Shown one piece after another: positions 49,197-57,180 of a DNA stretch of 59,811 nt (the first letter of the stretch is position 1; each line of letters starts with the position of its first letter). The DNA lies in assembly GCA_021785265.1 (NCBI GenBank), contig JAJYFY010000004.1:1-59811 (forward strand), in the 5' to 3' direction. The position numbers and the translations under genes are program-made. Origin of the DNA: Pseudomonadota bacterium. Its GTDB lineage: Bacteria; Pseudomonadota; Gammaproteobacteria; JAKAQQ01. The notes under the pieces were generated by a model. That model worked only from the letters and a program-made list of their open reading frames with translations. It had not been told where the DNA came from and made no database searches.

Positions 49197-49202
49197 ATTA
49201 TA
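49197..49202 (-). promoter_or_regulatory. -10 box of the dapF-DUF484-xerC-hslVU operon
   Basis: TATAAT on the minus strand lies exactly 7 bases before ATG 49189 and has no ribosome site downstream. The -35 region is weak. A second TATAAT on the plus strand (49230-49235) probably serves the divergent CBS gene. Confidence 0.5.
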
Positions 49203-49229
49203 TGCGGTGTGTTTGATCCCGGTTCTCCC

Positions 49230-49235
49230 TATAAT
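49230..49235 (+). promoter_or_regulatory. -10 box of the CBS-domain gene
   Basis: TATAAT on the plus strand, 29 bases before the ATG at 49265. No consensus -35 at 16-18 bases. Confidence 0.45.
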
Positions 49236-49264
49236 CGGTGGAAACCCGGCCGGAGGGGAAGGCC

Positions 49265-49699
49265 ATGATGCAGGTTCGTCATCTGCTTGAAAAAAAAGGG
49301 ACCCAGGTCTTTTCGGTGGGTCCGGAAGACAGCGTGTACCAAGCCCTCGAGGCACTGGCGCGGCACGATATCGGTGCCTTGGCCGTCGTGGAATCCGGCC
49401 AGCTCGTCGGAATCTTCTCGGAGCGGGATTATGCCCGCAAGGTCGTTCTTCAGGGGTTGACCTCAAAAACGACCCGGGTGCGTGCCCTCATGAGTCCAAA
49501 TCCGATCACGGCCGCCCCGGGAACCTCGATCGCTGACTGCATGCGGCTCATGATCGAACACCGGATCCGGCACCTGCCGATCCTGGAAGCCGGCCAGTTG
49601 GCCGGACTCGTGAGCATCGGGGACATCGTGAAGGGACTTCTGGCCGAGCAGGAGGCGCTCATCGGGGATCTGCGCGACTACATCGGCGGCAAAAGCTGA
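49265..49699 (+). CDS. Tandem CBS-domain protein
   Basis: A 144-residue soluble protein made of two CBS motifs (residues about 10-60 and 75-130): ALARHDIGALAVVESGQLVGIFSERDYARKV and MRLMIEHRIRHLPILEAGQLAGLVSIGDIVK carry the adenosine-ligand signature (each key part given by GALAVV, SERDY, RHLPI, SIGDI). Such stand-alone proteins sense AMP, ATP, SAM or NAD(H) and regulate partners. The ATG at 49265 follows GGAGGGGAAGG. The partner is unknown. Confidence 0.88.
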   Translation: MMQVRHLLEKKGTQVFSVGPEDSVYQALEALARHDIGALAVVESGQLVGIFSERDYARKVVLQGLTSKTTRVRALMSPNPITAAPGTSIADCMRLMIEHRIRHLPILEAGQLAGLVSIGDIVKGLLAEQEALIGDLRDYIGGKS

Positions 49700-49709
49700 T
49701 CCGGCTCCT

Positions 49710-50465
49710 TCAGGGAGCCCGCCGGGGGGTGGTCTGCGCCGGCGCATGGGGGATCAGCCGGTAGAGGGTGTGGAGGAGACGGGCGGTCGAGACCAAAGAT
49801 CCGCTCTGGAAGATCCGCCGCAGATGGCCACCTGGCCCGTAGATTTCGAGTGGATCCTCATGACTCGGATTGGGGTGCAGGCCGTGGGGATTGAGCGGGT
49901 TGTGCCAGCGGAGTGCGGGAATGACTCCCCGGCGGGTGGTGGTCGCGACCTTGCCGAACCAGACGTGGAAGCCGTCCTTGACCACCCGGTCGAGGCGGGG
50001 GGGGGGTCCCGTCAAAAACTCCCAGAGTGGGTCTTTGGGATTCCACCCGAAGATCCGCTGGAAGCGAGCGAGGGTCGCGGGACTGGCCGATTTCGGATCC
50101 AGGTTGAACGAGAGAAGAATGACCTGCTTGGACCAGCCACTCGTGCGGATGGCGTCCGCGTACTCGACGTAGTGATGGGCAATCAGGGGGCACTCTTCAC
50201 GACAGTAAGGTGAGATGAAACTCACCACCTGGATGCGTCCCTTGAGGGAGGTTGAGGAAAGGCGCTCGCCCAGTTGATTGGTCAGCACGAAGACGGGTTC
50301 GGCCGGCGCTGCAGCCGCTTTCTCCGGTGGTCGTCCGGATTGTCCGAGCAGGATCAGGAAGACGAGTCCGACCAAGAGCCCCCCCAACGCCATGCCGATC
50401 CAGAGAATGCGGAACGGGGTGAACTGGAAATAGCGACGGGGCGGTGGGGGGGCGGCGGGCGGCAT
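49710..50465 (-). CDS. SCO1/SenC-like thioredoxin-fold protein
   Basis: A 251-residue membrane-anchored protein with one N-terminal helix (FRILWIGMALGGLLVGLVFL). The periplasmic domain has FISPYCREECPLIAHHYVEY, where CxxxCP is the copper/thiol site of SCO proteins that help assemble the CuA centre of cytochrome oxidase. A histidine ligand is expected downstream; FHVWFG may carry it. The C-terminal half (residues 170-251) is longer and less conserved than in typical SCO1. No oxidase gene is nearby. Confidence 0.7.
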   Translation of the reverse strand: MPPAAPPPPRRYFQFTPFRILWIGMALGGLLVGLVFLILLGQSGRPPEKAAAAPAEPVFVLTNQLGERLSSTSLKGRIQVVSFISPYCREECPLIAHHYVEYADAIRTSGWSKQVILLSFNLDPKSASPATLARFQRIFGWNPKDPLWEFLTGPPPRLDRVVKDGFHVWFGKVATTTRRGVIPALRWHNPLNPHGLHPNPSHEDPLEIYGPGGHLRRIFQSGSLVSTARLLHTLYRLIPHAPAQTTPRRAP

Positions 50466-50497
50466 GGAGATGACAAGGTGACCCTTACGAGGCCATT

Positions 50498-52249
50498 CTA
50501 GCAGCTAGGGGGGGATCCCAGATTTTCTCCGCTCCGGGAGGCGGCCAGGGCGGTGGCCGTGACGAAAACAATCCAGTTCACGACGAAGGTGTGAATCCAG
50601 AGGGTTTCCGTGAAACCAAAAATGGAAAATCCCAGAACGAAAAGTACCATGAAGATGCGAAGTTCGTACGAGCCCGGATGTTCCCCTCCACGGCCGATTC
50701 GGACCAAGGCGTAGTAAAACCAGAGGAGAGCAGCGAGTCCCAAGAGACCTTCGGTGGCGAGTTGGTTGAAGAAATCGTTGTGTGCATGCTGATAACCCCA
50801 GACCACGGGAGGAACCTGTCCTTCCCGGATCAACTGGGCTGTATCAGACGAAAAGGATCCGGTTCCCGCGCCCAACCAGGGGTGTCGTCCGAAAATCAAA
50901 AAAGCGGCTTTCCAAAGTGCCAGTCGGTTGCCGATCGAGTTTCCGCCCGGGTCGTAGCTGAACTCCCAGGGATAGGTGGTCATGGGAATGAAAGTCAGTG
51001 TCCAGCCAGGGTGAAGGTGGAAGCCGAGCGGGGCGAAGCGGCCTGCATCTCCGATCGCGGAGTACAGTCGGAACCGGCGACTGTGGATCTTTTCAACCGG
51101 GCCTTTCCGGTCGATCTGAAGCAAGGCCTGACCCCGGGCCCAGACCTGGACTTCATGGAAGCCGGGTCGCCGGGATGTGGTATTGATCCATATGCTGAGC
51201 CAGTCGGTCGAATAGCGGACATGGGCACGAAATGCCATGTGTCCTGTGCATCCGGCAGGGACTTGGGAGGCAGGCAGTCGGACTTGCTTCAGATCCCCTC
51301 GGTCCAGGAGGGGTGCGGTCTCCGTATAGCGCCGGAGCCGAAGCAGCTGGGCTTTCCGGTTGAGACAGCCGAGTCGCGGGCGCGTGTTCTCCAGGAGAGG
51401 AAGCGTTTCATCACGAACCGAGGTCCAGGTCTGTCTCGCGGCCCGGATCACGCGGGTCCGGATGGGCGAGGGGAGGATCAGGCAGAGGGCGGTCAGGCTG
51501 GCTGCGATCAGGGCGATTCCCAAGTACCAGCGTCCCCTCCGCTGAATCCCGGCGCAGCGGACATAAGCCCAGGTGCCGACGAAGAGGAAGGGCAGAATGG
51601 CAATCCAGGCCCCCCGGGTGCCGGAGGCAAAGGCCACAAGGATGCCCGAGATCAGGCTCGCGAATGACAGGCCTCCCCAAAGGAGCTTGGTCCGGAAGGG
51701 CAGATGGCGATCCTTGGGGAGGAGCAACCACGCCCCGGAAGCACCGGCCAAGAGGGTCAGGTCACCGAAGACGATCGCGACCCCGGTCACTCCGCGAACC
51801 CGGTATCCCGGTGCATGCGCTTCGAGGCTCCAGAAACTGTAAACGAGTGCGACGCCTGCGGCGAGTCCCAGGATGAGTCCCAGTTGCTTTCGGGTTATGG
51901 CCAGACGTCTCACGACGAGATAGACGGGCAGGAAGAAGAGAATCCGGAGTTCGCGACCCAGGATATGGAAACCGACCTGGGTTTCGCGGCCCCATGCAAA
52001 ACAGACAAGGGTGGCGAAGCCCAGCAGGAATGTTGCACCAACGATCCGTCTCTCCTCGCGCTCGAGGCGGGCCCAAAAACCGTTCCAGAGACCATCCGCC
52101 AGACCGATCAGCCCCAACAGGAAAAGGCTCGCGCTCAGGAGATCGGGAACGAGGGATCCGGCCGCGAGCGCGAGACTCAGCAGGCCGACCCCGATCGCGC
52201 GGGTCGGGGAGATCCTGCCCAGGGTCGAGCCTTCGCCCACCGGATTCAT
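50498..52249 (-). CDS. O-antigen ligase/polymerase-like (Wzy_C) membrane protein with large inserted domain
   Basis: A 583-residue protein with about ten membrane helices. The Wzy_C-type region has NRLALWKAAFLIFGRHPWLG and GTGSF followed by HAHNDFFNQLATEGLLGL, the histidine motif of WaaL-like ligases. Between the helices and this motif lies an unusually long hydrophilic stretch (about residues 285-435) that looks like a beta-rich periplasmic domain; typical ligases are 400-450 residues. It is divergent from the glycan operon to its right and probably transfers or polymerises its product. Confidence 0.78.
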   Translation of the reverse strand: MNPVGEGSTLGRISPTRAIGVGLLSLALAAGSLVPDLLSASLFLLGLIGLADGLWNGFWARLEREERRIVGATFLLGFATLVCFAWGRETQVGFHILGRELRILFFLPVYLVVRRLAITRKQLGLILGLAAGVALVYSFWSLEAHAPGYRVRGVTGVAIVFGDLTLLAGASGAWLLLPKDRHLPFRTKLLWGGLSFASLISGILVAFASGTRGAWIAILPFLFVGTWAYVRCAGIQRRGRWYLGIALIAASLTALCLILPSPIRTRVIRAARQTWTSVRDETLPLLENTRPRLGCLNRKAQLLRLRRYTETAPLLDRGDLKQVRLPASQVPAGCTGHMAFRAHVRYSTDWLSIWINTTSRRPGFHEVQVWARGQALLQIDRKGPVEKIHSRRFRLYSAIGDAGRFAPLGFHLHPGWTLTFIPMTTYPWEFSYDPGGNSIGNRLALWKAAFLIFGRHPWLGAGTGSFSSDTAQLIREGQVPPVVWGYQHAHNDFFNQLATEGLLGLAALLWFYYALVRIGRGGEHPGSYELRIFMVLFVLGFSIFGFTETLWIHTFVVNWIVFVTATALAASRSGENLGSPPSC

Positions 52250-52350
52250 CTCGGGGACGGGAGGACAATTCGGATCATGAGGAAAGCTCCGTTCAGGCTC
52301 GTGAAGCCAATTTTAGCGGGACGGTAAAAGGGATGCTGACTTTAAGGCAT

Positions 52351-52383
52351 AATGACCCGCAGTCGATGCGGGTTGGAGTCATT
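52351..52383 (+). promoter_or_regulatory. Hairpin overlapping the ribosome site of the glycan operon's first gene
   Basis: Inner stem CCCGCA (52356-52361) pairs with TGCGGG (52367-52372), and outer stem AATGAC (52351-52356) with GTCATT (52378-52383). The Shine-Dalgarno GGAG (52375-52378) sits in the bulge between them, 7 bases before the GTG at 52386. A possible -10 (CATAAT) lies at 52348-52353. Confidence 0.45.
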
Positions 52384-52385
52384 TT

Positions 52386-53522
52386 GTGAAACGGGGGGAG
52401 GGAGGACAGAACACCTCGGACCCAACTGGTCCGGATGCCATTTCCGAATACTGGAAACAAGCGCGCAAAGTCGTGGTCACCGGCTGTTGCGGGACCTTGG
52501 GACGGCGATTGGTGCGTCGGCTCCTGGATCCGGAGTACGTCTTCCGGGGTGCCATTTTGGGCATCGACAACAATGAGGACGGGATTTTCAGGATGGAGGC
52601 CCGCTGGACGGACGAGCCCCGTGCCCGTTTCCTTCTGGGTGACGTCCGGGACCAGTCTTCCCTGAGACGTCTTTTCGCCGGGGCGGATACGGTTTTGCAC
52701 TGTGCGGCCTACAAGCACGTTTACCAGTGTGAGAAGGCGCCGTTCGAGGCGATGCGAACGAATATCCTGGGGGTCGAGTCCGTGATCCAGGCCGCCTCCG
52801 AGGTGGGGGTTTCCCGCGTGCTCTTCACGAGTTCGGACAAGGCGGTCAATCCGACCAACGTCATGGGAACCTCAAAACTCATGGGTGAGCGGCTCATCAC
52901 CGCCGCGAATGCCAATGGCGGGGGTGCGGTATTTGCTTCCACGCGGTTTGGCAACGTTCTGGGTTCTCGGGGTTCGGTCACGGAAATTTTTGCGAGCCAG
53001 ATTGCCCGCGGTGGACCTCTCACGCTGACCAGCTCCGAGATGACGCGTTTCGTCATGAGCATTGATGAGGCGGTCCGTCTGGTCCTGAGTTCCGTCCCCC
53101 TGGCGCGGGGCGGCGAGGTGTTTATCACGAAAATGCCCGTCGTTTCGATCCACGATCTGGCACGGGTCATGATCCAGGCACTGGCCTCAGGTCATGGATA
53201 CCGGCCCGAGTCCATCGAGGTGATCGAAACGGGTCCGCGACCGGGCGAGAAACTCATGGAGGAACTCATGACCGAATCGGAAACGATGCGAACCTGTGAA
53301 CTCCGGGACTTCTTCGTGGTACTCCCGGCCTTCCGCCCCCTCTACCAGGGGATCGTCTATGACTATCCCCAGATCATCCGTCACCGCGTGGATCGCCCCT
53401 ATGTCTCCCGAGATGAACCCCGACTTGATCCCGGAGCCCTGCGTCGGCTGCTGGAGGAGATCGAACTGATCCCCGCCCCATCCCGGAAGGGCGCACCGGA
53501 AGTAAAACCATGCGCATCCTGA
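52386..53522 (+). CDS. Nucleoside-sugar dehydratase, CapD/WbpM-type (UDP-GlcNAc C6 dehydratase-like)
   Basis: A soluble SDR of 378 residues. VVVTGCCGTLGRRLVRRLL (NAD loop, GxxGxxG variant), HCAAYKHVYQCEKAPFEA, TSSDKAVNPTNVMGTSKLMG (catalytic Lys, with Met in place of the usual Tyr as in WbpM/CapE) and GPRPGEKLMEEL are diagnostic. The short form lacks the membrane domains of WbpM/FlaA1. It removes water from UDP-GlcNAc or a similar sugar to give a 4-keto-6-deoxy product. GTG start with GGAG upstream. It overlaps the next gene by 13 bases in the glycan operon. Confidence 0.87.
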   Translation: MKRGEGGQNTSDPTGPDAISEYWKQARKVVVTGCCGTLGRRLVRRLLDPEYVFRGAILGIDNNEDGIFRMEARWTDEPRARFLLGDVRDQSSLRRLFAGADTVLHCAAYKHVYQCEKAPFEAMRTNILGVESVIQAASEVGVSRVLFTSSDKAVNPTNVMGTSKLMGERLITAANANGGGAVFASTRFGNVLGSRGSVTEIFASQIARGGPLTLTSSEMTRFVMSIDEAVRLVLSSVPLARGGEVFITKMPVVSIHDLARVMIQALASGHGYRPESIEVIETGPRPGEKLMEELMTESETMRTCELRDFFVVLPAFRPLYQGIVYDYPQIIRHRVDRPYVSRDEPRLDPGALRRLLEEIELIPAPSRKGAPEVKPCAS

Positions 53523-54655
53523 TTCTCGGGGGGGACGGCTATCTCGGCTGGCCTACCGCCATGCATTTCGCAGCCCGGGGACATGCGGTGACGGCGGTCG
53601 ATAACTACCTGCGGCGTACCTTGGCTCTGCAGACCCGATCCGAACCCCTGATCGCCGCCCCGGACCTGGAGCAGCGGGCAGAGATCTTTCGAGAAATAAG
53701 CGGATTCGGACTGGATGTGCGGATCGGTGACTGCGCGGATTATCCATTTCTTGAATCGGTGATGCGGGAGACCCAACCCGAGGTTGTCGTGCATTATGCG
53801 GAGCAGCCTTCGGCCCCCTACTCCATGCGGGGATATTCTGAAGCGGCACTCACGCTACGCAACAATCTCGCCACAACGCTGAATGTGGTCTGGGCCATCC
53901 GGGAAGCCGCCCCGTCGTGCCACCTGATCAAACTCGGGACCATGGGTGAGTACGGGACACCGGACATTGAGATCGAAGAGGGATGGATTGAAATCGAGCA
54001 CAAGGGCCGGCGGGATCGCTTTCTCTACCCGCGTCAGGCGGGTAGCCTTTATCACACCACGAAAATCATGGATACGGACCTGATCTGGTTCTATGTCCGG
54101 ATGTGGAACCTACAGGCGACGGACCTCATGCAGGGCCCGGTCTACGGTCTGTCGACGCCAGAGGCTGATCGGGATGAGCGGCTGCTTCCGAATTTCCATT
54201 ACGACGATCTCTTTGGAACGATCGTCAACCGTTTCCTGGTTCAGGCGGTCGCCGGGATTCCCCTGACGGTTTATGGTCAGGGCGGACAAACCCGGGGTTA
54301 TCTCAACCTCCTGGACACACTCCAATGTGTCGAACTCGCGGCATCCCATCCTCCCGGGGCGGGGCAACTCCGCATCCTCAATCAGTTTACGGAGTGTTTC
54401 ACGGTCAACGATCTGGCCGCCTGGGTCCAGCGGGCCGGACACTCCTTGGATCTCCGGGTCGAAATCCAGCATCTCAAGAATCCCCGCAAGGAAGCCGAAA
54501 AACATTTCTACCAGCCGGCGCATAGCGGTCTCCTCGAACTGGGACTTCGGCCGCATCCCCTCACCGAGGAGATCCTCTGCAGCATGCTGAAACGGATTCT
54601 GCCCTTCAAAAATCGGATTGATCGCGAGCAGATCTATCCCCGTGTTCGCTGGTAA
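53510..54655 (+). CDS. sqdB: UDP-sulfoquinovose synthase (SQD1 family)
   Basis: An extended SDR of 381 residues that matches SQD1 along its length. LILGGDGYLGWPTAMHFAA (NAD loop), VDNYLRRT, AEQPSAPYSM, KLGTMGEYGTP (catalytic Thr region), YHTTK (YxxxK) and DLMQGPVYG are family-specific. SQD1 joins UDP-glucose and sulfite to form UDP-sulfoquinovose, the donor for sulfolipid or sulfonated glycans. It lies in a glycan operon and no obvious SqdX-type sulfolipid synthase has been identified here, so a sulfoquinovose-containing surface glycan is possible. Some relatives may use another sulfonate or nucleotide. Confidence 0.85.
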   Translation: MRILILGGDGYLGWPTAMHFAARGHAVTAVDNYLRRTLALQTRSEPLIAAPDLEQRAEIFREISGFGLDVRIGDCADYPFLESVMRETQPEVVVHYAEQPSAPYSMRGYSEAALTLRNNLATTLNVVWAIREAAPSCHLIKLGTMGEYGTPDIEIEEGWIEIEHKGRRDRFLYPRQAGSLYHTTKIMDTDLIWFYVRMWNLQATDLMQGPVYGLSTPEADRDERLLPNFHYDDLFGTIVNRFLVQAVAGIPLTVYGQGGQTRGYLNLLDTLQCVELAASHPPGAGQLRILNQFTECFTVNDLAAWVQRAGHSLDLRVEIQHLKNPRKEAEKHFYQPAHSGLLELGLRPHPLTEEILCSMLKRILPFKNRIDREQIYPRVRW

Positions 54656-54698
54656 GGCCTTGCAGGTCCGAGCCGGTCGACCGCTCGATCCAGTGCCG

Positions 54699-55967
54699 AT
54701 GTGGATCCGGTTCATTGTCTATGCCTTGACCGTGGCGCTTTGTGTGCCCGCGAAGCTCCTTGCACCCCTGGCGGTAGCAGGGCACCCGCTTCTCGTTCCG
54801 CTCTTGATCTTGGGGATGGCTCTGGCCTGGATTCTGGGCCGAAACGGACGCATGCCGGCCATCGGCGGGATCCTAAGCCTTCTCTGGTTGGCCTTGACCG
54901 TGTTTTTCGGACTGGTCCTGATTTCATCCTGGATTTCACCTAACCGATCCGGTTCCCTGGCCCTCTGTGGCGCCTACCTAGCCCGTCTCGTCTTGTTTTT
55001 TGTTCTGGTCCAGATTTGTGTGGATGACCCGGGTCTTGGGAAAAACCTGGCGAGGCTCTTTCCGGCCGCCCTGGCCGTTCTCGCCCTCTTGATGGCGAGC
55101 GGAAGTCTCGAAGCGCTGGGTCATTTTCACTGGGTGAGCGATGTCACGCATGGTCTCGTGCTTCGGGCCAGTGCGGGAATTGGGGATCCCAACCTCACCG
55201 CTTTCGCATTCAACATCGGTCTCGCCCTGGCCTTGGCCTGGTTTGTCGACGAAAGGAAACCTGCCCGGAAAATCCTCGCGATTCTCGTTTCTTTGCTGCT
55301 CGTTTTAGGGCTTGGCCTGACCGTTTCACTTGGGGGCCTCATCGGGCTACTCGTAGTTCTGGTCCTGGTTGCTTGGTTTCTGTTTCCCAAGGCCGGGAGG
55401 CGGAGTGGAACCCTCCTGACTCTCACCTTGGGTCTTTTCTCGATCATCGTACTCGCGGCAGGTGGGGTCTATCTCGAACGGATCAACACCCAGGTCATCC
55501 GGTCGGAGCATTCCATCGGTGCGGTCGGATCGGAACGTTTGAACCTTTCGCTTGGCGGGATCGCGATGGCCGCATCGCATCCCCTCTGGGGTGTGGGTCC
55601 GGCCAACGTCAGTGCCAGTATGCCTCCTTACCTTCCGTTTCCGATTTCCGAGCCACAACAGGGTCCTCACGACCTTTTGATCGCGGTTCCTGATGAAAGC
55701 GGGATCCCCTCGGTTTTGGCCTTCCTCATGGCCGGGGGGATCATTTTCTGGCTGGGCTGGCGTGCCCACTCCCACCTGCGAACCTCCTCGGACCGCCACC
55801 ACTATTTTCATCACACGGGCCTTTGGGTTGCGACCCTCGCGAGCGCTGTGCAGTCCATTGCGCTCGGCACTCAGCGGGATCGTTTCTTCTGGTTTCTGCT
55901 GGTGCTCCTCGTGGCTTCTTCATGGCGAACGCTTGTCGTCCAGCCTTCTTTGCCTCCCTGCCACTGA
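54699..55967 (+). CDS. O-antigen ligase/polymerase-like membrane protein (Wzy_C)
   Basis: A 422-residue protein with about ten to twelve membrane helices (LTVFFGLVLISSWISPNRSG, LLLVLGLGLTVSLGGLIGLL and others). The periplasmic loop has GSERLNLSLGGIAMAASHPL and GVGPANV followed by QQGPHDLLIAVPDESGIPSVL, the PHN/HxxxL-type motif of the family. The start at 54699 (MWIRFIVY) is chosen because upstream codons overlap sqdB. With the similar protein at 50498-52249, one may be the polymerase and the other the ligase. Confidence 0.75.
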   Translation: MWIRFIVYALTVALCVPAKLLAPLAVAGHPLLVPLLILGMALAWILGRNGRMPAIGGILSLLWLALTVFFGLVLISSWISPNRSGSLALCGAYLARLVLFFVLVQICVDDPGLGKNLARLFPAALAVLALLMASGSLEALGHFHWVSDVTHGLVLRASAGIGDPNLTAFAFNIGLALALAWFVDERKPARKILAILVSLLLVLGLGLTVSLGGLIGLLVVLVLVAWFLFPKAGRRSGTLLTLTLGLFSIIVLAAGGVYLERINTQVIRSEHSIGAVGSERLNLSLGGIAMAASHPLWGVGPANVSASMPPYLPFPISEPQQGPHDLLIAVPDESGIPSVLAFLMAGGIIFWLGWRAHSHLRTSSDRHHYFHHTGLWVATLASAVQSIALGTQRDRFFWFLLVLLVASSWRTLVVQPSLPPCH

Positions 55968-55974
55968 GTAGCCC

Positions 55975-57180
55975 ATGCGTGTCCTGGTTCTGACCGAAAC
56001 TTTTCCGACGGTGGAGCATCCGGGGCGGGGGATTTTCATCCGGGCGCAGGTCACAGCCCTCGCCGACTGTCATGAGATCACTGTTTTGTTCCCGCGCCCT
56101 TGGTTGCCGGGCGTTCCTTCCCGCTGGCTGGAATCGCGGGCACGCAAGCTTGAGACGCGAACCCCTTTCTCTGACGTTCTGCCCGTGACCTTGAAACGAC
56201 CCCCCTATCTTTATGTTCCGCGGAATCGCGAGATCCGTAGTCGGCAGCTGGCCGCACTCGCCCGACGTGAGTTGTTTGACAGTGGGGAACACTATGATCT
56301 GATCCATGCCCATTGGTTGAGTCCACCCGGACTGGCCGCGATCCGGGCGGTTGCCGATGCCCCGATCCCGGTTGTCGTAACCGCACATGCTGGCGATGTG
56401 TACAGGGATCTCGCCCGCTCCGCCTACCGCCTCACGGCACGCACAGTCGTGGGAGGTGCCACCCGGATCATCGCGGTGGCCGACTATTTCCGTGACCCGT
56501 TGGAGTCACTCGGGGCCGACCCCGACCGGATGCGGATCATTCCCAATGGAGTGGACACCCGTCTTTTCAGGCCTCAGGATCGAGGGGCCACCCGCCAGGC
56601 ATTGGACTTGCCGCAGGAGTGCCCCTTATTTCTCTACGTCGGCAATCTGGAGCCGGCCAAGGGAGTTCTGGATACCGTTCATGCCTTTTTTTCTTCGGCC
56701 CCGGAAAAAGCGCGACTGCTTCTCGCGGGAACCGGATCCCTCTGGACTGATCTCGAGCGCCAGGCCCGTCACTCGGAAGGCCGGCTGATCCTCCGGGGCT
56801 GGCAGTCCCACGAGAGCGTATCGCAATATCTCGCGGCGGCCGATTGCTTCGTTCTGCCCTCCTACGGGGAGGGTAATCCGGTGACCGTCCTCGAAAGTCT
56901 CTGTTGTGGAACGACGGTCATCGGAAGTGCGATTTCCGCGTTGACCGCACTGATCAAGCCGGGCCAAAACGGTCTTCTCGTCCCGGCGGGGGCGGTTTCT
57001 GAACTGGGTTTCGCCATGCAGGAGACCACCCGACGGAGATGGGATCGGGAGGCAATTTCACGAGAAGCCCAATCCCGGTTCGGCTGGATAACGGTTGCGG
57101 CTCAGATCTCGTCTGTGTATGCCGAAGCTGTGGCGGAATGCCGCTCGCGGAGCGGAATGGAACGAGTGAGGCGATCTTGA
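55975..57180 (+). CDS. Glycosyltransferase, GT4 family
   Basis: A 401-residue GT-B enzyme. VLVLTETFPTVEHPGRGIFI opens the N-terminal domain, TAHAGDVY is the acceptor side, and RIIPNGVDTRLFRP, LFLYVGNLEPAKGV and the nucleotide-sugar motif PSYGEGNPVTVLESLCCG (E(x)7E) mark GT4. It adds a sugar to the surface-glycan unit; donor and acceptor are unknown. It ends TTGA, overlapping the start of the next glycosyltransferase gene by 4 bases. Confidence 0.9.
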   Translation: MRVLVLTETFPTVEHPGRGIFIRAQVTALADCHEITVLFPRPWLPGVPSRWLESRARKLETRTPFSDVLPVTLKRPPYLYVPRNREIRSRQLAALARRELFDSGEHYDLIHAHWLSPPGLAAIRAVADAPIPVVVTAHAGDVYRDLARSAYRLTARTVVGGATRIIAVADYFRDPLESLGADPDRMRIIPNGVDTRLFRPQDRGATRQALDLPQECPLFLYVGNLEPAKGVLDTVHAFFSSAPEKARLLLAGTGSLWTDLERQARHSEGRLILRGWQSHESVSQYLAAADCFVLPSYGEGNPVTVLESLCCGTTVIGSAISALTALIKPGQNGLLVPAGAVSELGFAMQETTRRRWDREAISREAQSRFGWITVAAQISSVYAEAVAECRSRSGMERVRRS

